DNA of 64,000 nucleotides from Nocardia camponoti. Its GTDB lineage: Bacteria > Actinomycetota > Actinomycetes > Mycobacteriales > Mycobacteriaceae. Shown in pieces: positions 32,682-40,848 of the stretch. The notes beneath the pieces were generated by a model, which worked only from the letters and a program-made list of their open reading frames with translations, did not search any database and was not told where the DNA came from. The position numbers were made by a program, and so were the translations under genes. Location of the stretch: assembly GCF_014646135.1 (NCBI RefSeq), contig NZ_BMMW01000005.1, positions 116,740-180,739 on the forward strand. The letters run 5' to 3'. The stretch's first letter is position 1; every line of letters begins with the position of its first letter.

Positions 32682-33419
32682 GTGACCGGCATCGCCCTCG
32701 CTTTCTCGTGGCTCACCGTGTTCCCGATCAAGGGCCCAAACACCATCGACCGGAACGCGGCAGGTAAAGCGATCGCGGCCGCGCCCGTCGTCGGGCTAGT
32801 CCTGGGTGCGGTCGCGGCCGGCGCGCTGTGGCTCACCAGCCACGCGCTCACGCCCCTGCTCGCCGGGCTCATCGCCGTCGGCATCCTTGCCCTCCTCACC
32901 CGAGGCATGCACATCGACGGCCTCGCCGACACCATCGACGGCCTCGGTTCCTACGGCTCCCCCGAACGCGCGCGCGAGGTCATGAAGTCCGGCGGCGCTG
33001 GCCCGTTCGGCGTCGCCGCGCTCATTTTCGCGATCGGCATCCAGGCTGCCGCCTTCGCCCACCTCGCTGAGCAACACCGGTGGGCGGCCGTTGTCGCCGC
33101 CGTCGCGCTGGGTCGCGTCGCGGTGGTGATCGCCTGCCGACAAGGCATTCCCGCCGCCCCCGACGCTGGTTTCGGCGCACTCGTCGCGGGCACTCAGTCC
33201 AAGCTCACCGTCGGCGCGTGGACCCTCGTCGCGATCATCGCGTCGGCAGCAGCGACGACCTGGTGGCTCGGCCCGTTAGTCGCAATAGCAGCGTTAGCGA
33301 TTACCGCATCAATCGTGACCCACTGCCTCAAACGCTTCGGCGGACTCTCCGGCGACGTCCTCGGCGCGACCGTTGAAATAACGACTTGTGTTGCGGCACT
33401 TGGCTTTTCGCTCAACTAG
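32682..33419 (+). CDS. cobS: Adenosylcobinamide-GDP ribazoletransferase (cobalamin synthase)
   Basis: The 245-aa polytopic membrane enzyme joins adenosylcobinamide-GDP to alpha-ribazole, the last assembly step. The family motif is RGMHIDGLADTIDGLGSYGS followed by SGGAGPFGVAAL, with the acidic residues that bind metal. The start is GTG 32682, 4 bp after cobT. With cobU and cobT it forms a salvage-type nucleotide-loop set; no corrin-ring genes are in the window. Confidence 0.95.
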   Translation: MTGIALAFSWLTVFPIKGPNTIDRNAAGKAIAAAPVVGLVLGAVAAGALWLTSHALTPLLAGLIAVGILALLTRGMHIDGLADTIDGLGSYGSPERAREVMKSGGAGPFGVAALIFAIGIQAAAFAHLAEQHRWAAVVAAVALGRVAVVIACRQGIPAAPDAGFGALVAGTQSKLTVGAWTLVAIIASAAATTWWLGPLVAIAALAITASIVTHCLKRFGGLSGDVLGATVEITTCVAALGFSLN

Positions 33420-33524
33420 CCTAAAAAGCCGAATTGTCACAATTACGCATCGCGTCAACTATGGAATCGCACAGAACAACTCACTGACTGGTACTCGCCG
33501 CGACAGCCAGCACACGCGGAGCAA

Positions 33525-33530
33525 TAAGCT
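33525..33530 (+). promoter_or_regulatory. -10 box (TAAGCT), leaderless MBL-fold gene
   Basis: TAAGCT fits TANNNT and ends 6 nt before ATG 33537. No Shine-Dalgarno sequence is present. Confidence 0.55.
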
Positions 33531-33536
33531 AGTGGA

Positions 33537-34250
33537 ATGTCGAATGAGCGCCTGTACTTCCGTCAACTGCTGTCGGGTCGAGACTGGGCCGTCGGCGACC
33601 CGATCGCGACGCAGATGCGTAACTTCGCCTATCTCATTGGCGACCGCGAGACCGGCGAGGCCGTTGTTGTCGACCCCGCTTATGCCGCCGCCGACCTGGT
33701 GAAAGCGGCCGAACAGGACGGCATGCGCGTCACCGGCGTCCTCGCGACCCACCATCACCCCGACCACGTCGGCGGTTCGATGCTCGGCTTCACCCTCGGC
33801 GGCGTGAAAGAACTGTTGGAGACAACGCAGGTCCCGGTCCACGTCAACAACCAGGAACTCGACTGGGTCGCCAACGTCACCGGCATCGCCCCTAGCGAAC
33901 TGACCGGCCACGAGCACGGCGACAAGCTCAAGGTCGGCGACATCGACATTGAACTCTTGCACACCCCCGGCCACACGCCAGGCAGCCAGTGCTTCCTCGT
34001 CGACAACAAGCTCGTTTCCGGCGACACCCTGTTCGTCGACGGGTGCGGTCGCACCGATTTCCCCGGCGGCGATTCCGACGAAATGTTCCGCAGCCTGCGC
34101 AATCTCGCTGAGCTCGAAGGCAATCCGATGGTGTACCCCGGCCACTGGTACTCCGACCAGCCCAACGCGCACCTCGCGTCGATCAAGGACAACAACTACG
34201 TCCTGCGCCCACAAACGTTGCAGCAGTGGCAAGCGCTGATGCCGGGCTAG
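33537..34250 (+). CDS. Metallo-beta-lactamase-fold hydrolase, glyoxalase II-like
   Basis: The 237-aa MBL-fold protein has the metal motif THHHPDHVGG and later ligands in HTPGHTPGS and YPGHWYSD. It resembles hydroxyacylglutathione hydrolase (GloB), but actinobacteria lack glutathione, so the thioester may carry mycothiol or another thiol. This substrate is inference. The gene stands alone behind a leaderless promoter and ends at a terminator shared with ilvE. Confidence 0.88.
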   Translation: MSNERLYFRQLLSGRDWAVGDPIATQMRNFAYLIGDRETGEAVVVDPAYAAADLVKAAEQDGMRVTGVLATHHHPDHVGGSMLGFTLGGVKELLETTQVPVHVNNQELDWVANVTGIAPSELTGHEHGDKLKVGDIDIELLHTPGHTPGSQCFLVDNKLVSGDTLFVDGCGRTDFPGGDSDEMFRSLRNLAELEGNPMVYPGHWYSDQPNAHLASIKDNNYVLRPQTLQQWQALMPG

Positions 34251-34257
34251 AACCAAG

Positions 34258-34289
34258 AACGGCCCGAGCGCAACCGCGCCCGGGCCGTT
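34258..34289. terminator. Bidirectional terminator between MBL gene and ilvE
   Basis: AACGGCCCG and CGGGCCGTT form a 9-bp stem around a 14-nt loop, 8 bp after one stop and 13 bp before the ilvE stop. Confidence 0.8.
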
Positions 34290-34301
34290 GTTCGCAGAGT
34301 T

Positions 34302-35399
34302 TTAGACCTTGCGCATCCAGTCGTGCTTGTCGGCGAAGGTGCCGCGCTGAATGCCGGTGAGCGTGTCGCGCAGCGCCATCGTGACCTCACCCGGCTCGCC
34401 GCCGCCAATGCTGAATTCCCCGTCGGGCGACTTCACCCAGCCAACCGGCGTGATCACCGCGGCGGTGCCACACGCGAACACCTCGCTGATCTCGCCCGAC
34501 TCGGCACCTTCGCGCCATTCGTCGACCGAGATTTTGCGCTGCTCAACCGGGTAACCGGCGTCGGCGGCGAGGGTGAGCAGCGAGTCGCGGGTGATGCCGG
34601 GAAGCAGCGAACCCGACAGCTCCGGCGTCACGAGCTTCGCGTCGGCACCCTTGCCGAAAACGAAGAACAGGTTGTTGGTGCCCATTTCCTCGACGTACTT
34701 ACGCTCGCACGCGTCGAGCCACACCACCTGGTCGCAACCTTCGTCGGTGGCCTGCGCCTGGGCGAGCAGCGACGCGGCGTAGTTGCCAGCGACCTTCGCC
34801 TCACCGGTGCCGCCGGGTGCGGCGCGCACGTACTCGGTCGACAACCACACGCGCACCGGCTTCACGCCACGCGGGAAGTACGCGCCCGCGGGCGAGGCGA
34901 GCAGCAGGTACTTGTACGCCGACGCGGGCTTCACGCCAAGCCCGGCCTCGGTCGAAAACATGAACGGGCGCAGGTAAAGCGAGTCTTCGCCACCGGCGGC
35001 AGGCACCCAGTCGGCGTCGACGTCGAGCAGCTGACGCACCGACTCTTCGAACAGCTCTTCGGGCAGCTCGGCCATCGCCATGCGCGCCGCCGACCGACGG
35101 AACCGCGCGGCGTTGGCGTCGAGCCGGAACGTGGCGATCGACCCGTCCGGCTGCCGGTACGCCTTCAACCCTTCGAAGATGGCTTGCCCGTAGTGAAAAA
35201 CCATCGTCGCGGGGTCCATCTGCAACGGCCCGTACGGCTCGACGCGCGCGTTGCCCCACTGCCCGTCGGCGTAGTCGATCGACACCATGTGATCGGTGAA
35301 AAACCGGCCGAAACCGGGTGCCGACAGTACCTGCTCACGCTGCTGCGCCGATGTGGGCGCGGGATGCGGAATACGGGTGAACTGTGCGGCAACTGTCAT
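34302..35399 (-). CDS. ilvE: Branched-chain amino acid aminotransferase
   Basis: The 365-aa class IV PLP enzyme interconverts branched-chain amino acids and their 2-oxo acids. The PLP lysine is in GEAKVAGNYAASLLAQ. Other markers are FHYGQAIFEGLKAYR, YLRPFMFSTEAGLG and EMGTNNLFFV. ATG 35399 fits homologues and has a TAAGAT box 7 nt upstream on the minus strand. It lies 17 bp downstream of gcvT, yet carries its own promoter-like box. Confidence 0.95.
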   Translation of the reverse strand: MTVAAQFTRIPHPAPTSAQQREQVLSAPGFGRFFTDHMVSIDYADGQWGNARVEPYGPLQMDPATMVFHYGQAIFEGLKAYRQPDGSIATFRLDANAARFRRSAARMAMAELPEELFEESVRQLLDVDADWVPAAGGEDSLYLRPFMFSTEAGLGVKPASAYKYLLLASPAGAYFPRGVKPVRVWLSTEYVRAAPGGTGEAKVAGNYAASLLAQAQATDEGCDQVVWLDACERKYVEEMGTNNLFFVFGKGADAKLVTPELSGSLLPGITRDSLLTLAADAGYPVEQRKISVDEWREGAESGEISEVFACGTAAVITPVGWVKSPDGEFSIGGGEPGEVTMALRDTLTGIQRGTFADKHDWMRKV

Positions 35400-35406
35400 G
35401 GTGCCG

Positions 35407-35412
35407 ATCTTA
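35407..35412 (-). promoter_or_regulatory. -10 box (TAAGAT), leaderless ilvE
   Basis: On the minus strand TAAGAT fits TANNNT and ends 7 nt before the ilvE ATG. Confidence 0.5.
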
Positions 35413-35416
35413 TCCG

Positions 35417-36520
35417 CTATTTAGTGTTCGTCTCGACGAAGGGCGGGCGAACTACTTCGCAGCGCAGGCGGCGGCCGCGCACGTCGACCTCGACCTCGTC
35501 GCCCGGGTTGAGACCCGCGTCGGTGTCGATCAGGGCGAGCGCGATGCCCACCTTCAGCGACGGCGAGAACGTGCCGGACGTGGTCTCGCCGACGGGGACG
35601 CCGTCGCGCAACACCGACTGTCCTTGGCGCAGCACACCGCGATCGAGTGCCTTGAGCCCGAGCAACGTGCGACGCGGGCCGTCGGCCTTTTCCTGGACAA
35701 GCGCGTCGCGGCCCCAGAACTCCGGCTTCTTCCAGCCGACCGCCCAGCCCGTGCGCGCCTGGTTCGGCGTGATGTCGAGCGACAGTTCGTGCCCGTGCAG
35801 CGGGTAGCCCATTTCGGTGCGCAGGGTGTCGCGCGCGCCGAGGCCGGCGGGCAGACCGTCGGCAGCGGTGACCGCGTCGACCAAGGCGCGGAAAACCAAC
35901 GACGCATCAGCCCAGGTCGGCAGCAGTTCGTACCCGTGTTCGCCGGTGTAGCCGGTGCGGCACACGCGCACTGGGAAGCCCTGCCACTCGGCGTCTTCGT
36001 AGGCCATGTATTCCATGTCGGTCGGCAGGTCGAGCGCGGCAAGCACTTCCGCCGAGCGCGGGCCCTGCACCGCGAAAACGGCGTAGTCGCGATGCTCGTC
36101 TTCGACCGTGATCCCTTCGGGCGCCTTCTTGGCGAGTTCGGCGACGACGGCGGCGGTGTTGGCCGCGTTCGGTACGAGGAACACCTCGTCGTCGCTCACG
36201 AAGTAGGCGATGAGGTCGTCGATCACGCCGCCGTTCTCGTCGCAACACAGCGTGTACTGCGCTTTACCGGGGCGAATTCGCACGAGGTCGTTGGTGAGCG
36301 CCGAGTTAACGAACTCCGCAGCCCCCGGCCCCTTCACCGTTGCCTTGCCGAGGTGGCTCACATCGAAAAGCCCGACCGTGGTGCGAACCGCGTTGTGCTC
36401 GCCGACCGTGCCGCCGTACTGCACCGGCATCAGCCAGCCGCCGAACGGCGCGAACGTGGCACCCAATTCGACGTGAACAGCGTGGATGGGGCCTTCAAGC
36501 AGGGCGCTGGTGTCGGTCAT
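35417..36520 (-). CDS. gcvT: Glycine cleavage system T protein (aminomethyltransferase)
   Basis: The 367-aa T protein transfers the methylene group from H-protein-bound aminomethyl to tetrahydrofolate. Signatures are APFGGWLMPVQYGGTVGEHN, the active aspartate region LFDVSHLGKATVKG, and CRTGYTGEHGYEL. Its C-terminal barrel contains GETTSGTFSPSLKVGIALA. The order ilvE-gcvT is as in Rv2210c-Rv2211c. A TAAACT box precedes the ATG by 6 nt. Confidence 0.95.
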   Translation of the reverse strand: MTDTSALLEGPIHAVHVELGATFAPFGGWLMPVQYGGTVGEHNAVRTTVGLFDVSHLGKATVKGPGAAEFVNSALTNDLVRIRPGKAQYTLCCDENGGVIDDLIAYFVSDDEVFLVPNAANTAAVVAELAKKAPEGITVEDEHRDYAVFAVQGPRSAEVLAALDLPTDMEYMAYEDAEWQGFPVRVCRTGYTGEHGYELLPTWADASLVFRALVDAVTAADGLPAGLGARDTLRTEMGYPLHGHELSLDITPNQARTGWAVGWKKPEFWGRDALVQEKADGPRRTLLGLKALDRGVLRQGQSVLRDGVPVGETTSGTFSPSLKVGIALALIDTDAGLNPGDEVEVDVRGRRLRCEVVRPPFVETNTK

Positions 36521-36526
36521 GACGTG

Positions 36527-36532
36527 AGTTTA
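36527..36532 (-). promoter_or_regulatory. -10 box (TAAACT), leaderless gcvT
   Basis: On the minus strand TAAACT fits TANNNT and ends 6 nt before the gcvT ATG at 36520. Confidence 0.55.
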
Positions 36533-36889
36533 TCGGCACACCCCGCACCCGACACCGTTGGTGCGCCCGGGAAATTGGGGTCTGTGCTCACCCGCGCGTG
36601 CCATCGATGATGAGTGAGAGGTTGCGACGAAACGCGTCGACGTTCGCGTTAGTGGCGGTAGCGCGCATTGAGCCGAACGCTGCGATTCGCACTGACGGTG
36701 ATCCGCACTGTCGGTCATCCGCGCTGACGGTGGCCCGCACCGACGGTGATGCGGCGGAACGACAACGAGGGGTGTCGTGCCGCCGCTCCGTGACCTCGTC
36801 CTTGCGACCGACTTCGGCGGCCGAACGACACCAGGTTGCGCGAGCTGCTCGCGACGAAAGTGCTTGCGCCCCAGCGCCCTTTGTCCCGG
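36533..36889. other. Intergenic region with no supported gene
   Basis: This stretch of about 360 bp separates the divergent gcvT and PAP2-kinase genes. Open frames on both strands are short, lack family character and have no start signals. Its main content is the 16-bp tandem repeat array at 36688-36751. Confidence 0.6.
36688..36751. repeat. Four 16-bp tandem repeats
   Basis: Four uninterrupted units of exactly 16 bp follow the pattern CGCACTGACGGTGATC, with 2-4 differences per unit. They lie about 150 bp upstream of the PAP2-kinase gene start and about 170 bp upstream of gcvT. They could be an operator array or a simple repeat. Confidence 0.85.
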
Positions 36890-36895
36890 TAAGCT
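36890..36895 (+). promoter_or_regulatory. -10 box (TAAGCT), leaderless PAP2-kinase gene
   Basis: TAAGCT fits TANNNT and ends 7 nt before GTG 36903. The same hexamer precedes the MBL-fold gene. Confidence 0.5.
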
Positions 36896-36902
36896 CGCGA
36901 CC

Positions 36903-38459
36903 GTGAGTGACTGGCCTACGCGACGCTTCGCGCACGTTTCCCGCGTCGATACCGCTAGCAGTTCGGCGGTGGCGCGGTTGCCCGAATCCGGGGTCGATAA
37001 CGCCATGCTCGCGCTGACCCGGTCGGCCAACGGCGGCAAGCTCTGGCTCGCTGTCGCGGCCGCGCTTTCCCTACGCCCTGGCCCGCCTCGGCGCGCGGCG
37101 TTGCGCGGCACGATCGCGCTCGCGGGGTCGAGTTTCGCGGTGAATCTCGTGTTGAAAACGCTGATCCCCCGCCGACGTCCTCCTGCCGAATTGATGCCGC
37201 TGCGCCGTCGACTCGTCGAGTACCCGTCGTCCTCTTCGTTCCCGTCCGGCCATGCCGCCAACGCCGCCGCGTTCGCGACCGCTGTCGCACTCGAAAGTCC
37301 GCGCACCGCACTGGCAGTCGCGCCGGTCGCGGCCGCTGTCGCCTATTCGCGCATTCACACCGGCGCGCACTGGCCGTCGGATGTGCTCGTCGGCGCTGCG
37401 GTCGGCACTGGCATCGCGCTCACCACCCGACGCTGGTGGCCGATCCGCGAATCCGACGAAGCCGACGCGCACCCCGTGCACGACGCCCCGATCCTACGCA
37501 ACGGGAAAGGTCTTGCGCTGCTTGTGAATCCGCGATCGGGCGACGCCAACTACGACCCCACCCCCGACATCGCCGCCGCGCTCCCGGAAGCCCTGCTCGT
37601 CCCCACGCAGCCGGGCCGCGACGCGGGCGAACTCCTGCAAGAGGCGCTCCGCCCCGGCATCGTCGCCGTTGGCGCTGCCGGTGGCGACGGCACCGTCGCC
37701 GCAGCGGCCGCCGTAGCGGTGCGCAACAAACTGCCGCTCGTTGTTGTCCCTGCGGGCACGCTCAACCACTTCGCGCGTGACCTCGGCGTCTACGACCTGC
37801 GCGAGGTCGCCGACGCGACCGGCGCTGGCGAAGCCGTCCAAATCGACATCGCCGCAGTCGAATTCGAGACTGACGAAGGCACCCGCACCCATCACTTGAT
37901 CAACACCGCGAGCATCGGCGCCTACCCCGACCTCGTCCGCCTGCGCGAACAGTGGGAGGAACGCTGGGGCAAGTGGCCCGCGTTCGCCGCCGCGCTCATC
38001 GTCACGCTGCGCCGCGCCGAACCCATCCGCGCGCGTCTGGACGACCGCTGGCACGACCTGTGGTTCCTGTTCATCGGCAACGGCCCGTACCACCCGCATG
38101 GCGCGGTCCCCGCGTTCCGTTCGCGCCTCGACGAGGGCCTGCTCGACGTGCGCTGGTTGCGCGCCGACGTCCGATTCTCGCGCACCCGAGCGGTTTTGGC
38201 GCTGTTGCTCGCGGCGATCGGCCACAGCCGCGTCTACGGAGAACGCCAAACCCACGAGCTGACCGTCGAGCTGGATGAACCCGAACAGGTGGCCGCCGAC
38301 GGCGAAGTACTAGGCGCCGCAACGTCTTTCCGTTTCTTCATCGCGGGCCAAGTCCCAACCTACCGCCGCGACGAAGACAACCCGCGCTGGGCCAACCGCC
38401 CCCGCCCGCACCGCCGCCGCCCCCTCGAATGGCTCACCGGAACCCGCAAGGGTACCTAG
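36903..38459 (+). CDS. PAP2 phosphatase fused to diacylglycerol kinase-like domain
   Basis: The 518-aa protein joins two opposing lipid activities. The N-terminal PAP2 domain (about 50-175) shows KTLIPRRRPP, SSSSFPSGHA and SRIHTGAHWPSD, the three phosphatase motifs. The C-terminal DAGK catalytic domain (about 195-500) has the GGDGT nucleotide motif and VPAGTLNHFARDLG. The combination could cycle phosphatidate and diacylglycerol or act on undecaprenyl or PI-type lipids; the substrate is unknown. GTG 36903 is the start; a longer in-frame ATG-free extension to 36777 is not family-like. Confidence 0.87.
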   Translation: MSDWPTRRFAHVSRVDTASSSAVARLPESGVDNAMLALTRSANGGKLWLAVAAALSLRPGPPRRAALRGTIALAGSSFAVNLVLKTLIPRRRPPAELMPLRRRLVEYPSSSSFPSGHAANAAAFATAVALESPRTALAVAPVAAAVAYSRIHTGAHWPSDVLVGAAVGTGIALTTRRWWPIRESDEADAHPVHDAPILRNGKGLALLVNPRSGDANYDPTPDIAAALPEALLVPTQPGRDAGELLQEALRPGIVAVGAAGGDGTVAAAAAVAVRNKLPLVVVPAGTLNHFARDLGVYDLREVADATGAGEAVQIDIAAVEFETDEGTRTHHLINTASIGAYPDLVRLREQWEERWGKWPAFAAALIVTLRRAEPIRARLDDRWHDLWFLFIGNGPYHPHGAVPAFRSRLDEGLLDVRWLRADVRFSRTRAVLALLLAAIGHSRVYGERQTHELTVELDEPEQVAADGEVLGAATSFRFFIAGQVPTYRRDEDNPRWANRPRPHRRRPLEWLTGTRKGT

Positions 38460-38513
38460 CTGTAAAAAGGATGGCATCGGCTGCGAATAAGCAACGCCGA
38501 CAAGCCTTTTCAC

Positions 38514-38553
38514 ACGAAAGCGGGACGTGTCCATTCGCACGTCCCGCTTTCGT
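38514..38553. terminator. Bidirectional terminator, 16-bp perfect stem
   Basis: ACGAAAGCGGGACGTG and its exact complement flank an 8-nt loop. It lies between the convergent PAP2-kinase and membrane-protein genes. The outer CGAAAG/CTTTCG resembles the other two long palindromes. Confidence 0.85.
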
Positions 38554-38565
38554 TAGGTCCGAAAC

Positions 38566-39537
38566 TTACCGCTGGTCGTTCGGGCGACCCGGATCACCCG
38601 GCGTGCCCCAACCCTGGTCGGGGTATCCACCGGAACCCGGCTGGCCGTACCCCTGCTGGCCCGGCTGACCCCAACCCTGCTGCTCGGGCGGGTATCCGGG
38701 CTGGCCGTAACCCTGCTGACCCGGTTGGCCCGGCTGGCCGTAGCCCGGCTGCCCCGGCTGGATGTAGGGCTGCTGCGGGTAGCCCGGCTCCTGCCCGTAC
38801 TGCTGCTGCGGGTATCCGGGTTCCTGGCCGTATCCGCCGGGTCCGTAACCCTGGGCCGGATAGCCCTCGCCGGTTGCCGGCGAAACGACCCCGCCGACGG
38901 TCACGCGGTAGGCGTAAGTCGACGCGATGATGGTGAGCGGAATGGTAAGCAGCCAGCCGAGGAAGCACGGGATCGCGCCAATGATGTTGATACCAACGAG
39001 CGCGAGCGCGAGCAGCAACAGCGGCGTCGCGTTGCCCGCGATAGCCGAGACACTCGACTTAATCGCCGTGATCGCGTCTTGGTCCTTGTCGACGACGAAT
39101 TCCATCGTCCACCAGGTCAGGAACACAACAATGATGCCGGGAATGATCAGCAGGAAGAAGCCAATCGTGCTCGCGATACCGATGATCAACCCGGCGACGA
39201 TCACCGCGACCACATTGCTGATCTTGAAGAAGTCGCCAATCGCCGGCTTGTGGCCGTCCAGTTCATGGAGGGCACCTCGAACGAACGCGGCCGAGATCAG
39301 ATAACCGACGATCGCACTGACGAAGTTGCCGATGATGCCCCAGGCGCTGACATTGAATTCAATACCGTCGGAGGCGTCAAAGGTCGAACCCGCGCTGAAA
39401 ATGGCACCGATCACGAGCTGAATCAACACGGCGATCACCACCGCGAGAATCCACACCCCCGCATTAGCCTTGTACTTCTCCCACGCATATCCTAGGGCAT
39501 CCCCAACCCCGATGTGCGGCTTTTGTTGATAAGTCAT
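38566..39537 (-). CDS. Polytopic membrane protein with Gly-Tyr-Gln-Pro-rich tail
   Basis: The 323-aa protein has about 200 residues of membrane domain with five or six hydrophobic helices (ILAVVIAVLIQLVIGAIF, TIGFFLLIIPGIIVVFLTWW and others). A tail of about 110 residues is built from GYGQPGQPG/GYPQQ-type repeats. Actinobacterial membrane proteins with such low-complexity termini are common; no function is known. The tail is a candidate for self-association or cell-envelope contact. ATG 39537 begins MTYQQKPHIGVGDALGYAW. Confidence 0.85.
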   Translation of the reverse strand: MTYQQKPHIGVGDALGYAWEKYKANAGVWILAVVIAVLIQLVIGAIFSAGSTFDASDGIEFNVSAWGIIGNFVSAIVGYLISAAFVRGALHELDGHKPAIGDFFKISNVVAVIVAGLIIGIASTIGFFLLIIPGIIVVFLTWWTMEFVVDKDQDAITAIKSSVSAIAGNATPLLLLALALVGINIIGAIPCFLGWLLTIPLTIIASTYAYRVTVGGVVSPATGEGYPAQGYGPGGYGQEPGYPQQQYGQEPGYPQQPYIQPGQPGYGQPGQPGQQGYGQPGYPPEQQGWGQPGQQGYGQPGSGGYPDQGWGTPGDPGRPNDQR

Positions 39538-39623
39538 CCGAACCCCTCATCCTCTGTCGCGGCCTCGGGGGCCGTAGATCATGGATCGTGAGCACTCGTC
39601 TGCCAAATCATGGCATAACTCAC

Positions 39624-40139
39624 CTAGTTAGCGGCGGCGTCCCGATGCGGCAATTTCCAGCCTGGCCGGGGGAAGTGGCAGGTGTAGCCGTCGGGGTAGC
39701 GCACCAAATAGTCCTGATGTTCCGGCTCGGCATCCCAAAACGTGCCCGCCGGGGTGACCTCGGTGACGACCTTGCCTGGCCACAGCCCCGACGCGTCAAC
39801 ATCAGCGATGGTGTCTTCGGCGATTTTGCGCTGTTCATCGTCGAGGTAGAAGATCGCTGACCGGTAGCTAGAACCGATGTCGTTGCCCTGTCGATCGACC
39901 GTTGTCGGGTCATGAATCTGGAACAAGAACTCAAGCAGGTTCCGATAATCGGTCTTGGCGGGGTCGTATTCGATCTCAACCGCCTCAGCATGACCGGGGT
40001 GATTGCGGTAGGTCGGACGCTCGTTCTCGCCCCCGGTGTAGCCAACTCGCGTCGACACCACCCCGGGCTGTCGCCGAATCAGATCCTGCATTCCCCAGAA
40101 GCATCCACCGGCCAGAATCGCTTTCTTGGTGTCACTCAC
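39624..40139 (-). CDS. msrA: Peptide-methionine (S)-S-oxide reductase
   Basis: The 171-aa MsrA repairs S-form methionine sulfoxide. The catalytic cysteine is in AGGCFWGMQDL. The conserved YTGGENERPTYRNHPGHAEAV and FQIHDPTTVDRQGNDIGSSYRS complete the active site. GTG 40139 follows GGAGGAAC. An in-frame extension upstream to 40214 lacks support. The C-terminal resolving cysteine seen in some MsrA proteins is not evident; one cysteine lies in YTCHFPRPGW. Confidence 0.95.
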   Translation of the reverse strand: MSDTKKAILAGGCFWGMQDLIRRQPGVVSTRVGYTGGENERPTYRNHPGHAEAVEIEYDPAKTDYRNLLEFLFQIHDPTTVDRQGNDIGSSYRSAIFYLDDEQRKIAEDTIADVDASGLWPGKVVTEVTPAGTFWDAEPEHQDYLVRYPDGYTCHFPRPGWKLPHRDAAAN

Positions 40140-40283
40140 AGTTCCTCCTCGACAAGACCTGGAAATCTTTGGCAAGACACGCCCAAGCCAGCTTGCCCCA
40201 GCGCGTGATTCCACGCTACCGGGTCGCAGTAAGGTTGCCGCGCCAGCGTTATTTCCGCCCAGGTAAAAGGAGAATTCGGCGCG

Positions 40284-40742
40284 ATGCCAAGGTATGTCGT
40301 TTCACGGTACTTCGTCATCAGCACAGCCCTTCTCGCCCTGACTTCCGGTGCGATCGGGAGCGCCCAAGCCCGCCCGGTTGGCGATGATTCCGTTGCCCGA
40401 ATCACGTGCGGCTGGTCGAGTCAACCGCGCCAAGGCGAAGCACAGGTCCGCTACGCGAGTCCCACGGCCGCCGCCCAAATCGACGCGTTCGTTGTCGACG
40501 CCGCAACACGCAAACCGGTCGTCGGCAAAAAGGTCACGCTCAGTGGCGTCGACACCTGCGGCGACGTGATCGATCGCCAACTGATCACCGGCCCGGCTGG
40601 TCAAGTGAGCTTCCGCGCGCTGCAACCCGGCAGCTACCACGTCAAGACCCCGTCGAGCACCATCGCGCAGGAGGTCGCCGCCGCCGATATCGAACTCACC
40701 GAACCGTCGGTCACCACCCTGCGGCTCACCGTCGCGACGTAA
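40284..40742 (+). CDS. Secreted protein with prealbumin/CarbR-like beta domain
   Basis: The 152-aa precursor has a signal peptide ending near GSAQARP. The mature part is beta-rich, with two cysteines (ITCGW, DTCGD) that could form a disulfide. Segments like TRKPVVGKKVTLSGVDTCGD and GQVSFRALQPGSYHVKTPSS recall carboxypeptidase-regulatory or SpaA-like folds. AAAGGAG lies about 12 nt upstream of the ATG. No known function; a surface or adhesion role is only a guess. Confidence 0.72.
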   Translation: MPRYVVSRYFVISTALLALTSGAIGSAQARPVGDDSVARITCGWSSQPRQGEAQVRYASPTAAAQIDAFVVDAATRKPVVGKKVTLSGVDTCGDVIDRQLITGPAGQVSFRALQPGSYHVKTPSSTIAQEVAAADIELTEPSVTTLRLTVAT

Positions 40743-40836
40743 TCGCCGCAATTGCGCGCGCGGTGCGGCGAATTCGATCACCCAGGCTGGCCCCGGCCCG
40801 CGAACCCGGCCGACTCGCGCGACGGGCCGCCTGTAA

Positions 40837-40842
40837 TAACCT
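40837..40842 (+). promoter_or_regulatory. -10 box (TAACCT), leaderless pepA
   Basis: TAACCT fits TANNNT and ends 6 nt before ATG 40849. No Shine-Dalgarno sequence is present. Confidence 0.55.
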
Positions 40843-40848
40843 GACCCA

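Noticed and set aside
36588..36935. 115-codon minus-strand frame in the gcvT/PAP2 gap
   Set aside because: Arg/Ser-rich, reads through the 16-bp repeats and across the start of the PAP2-kinase gene; no start signal.
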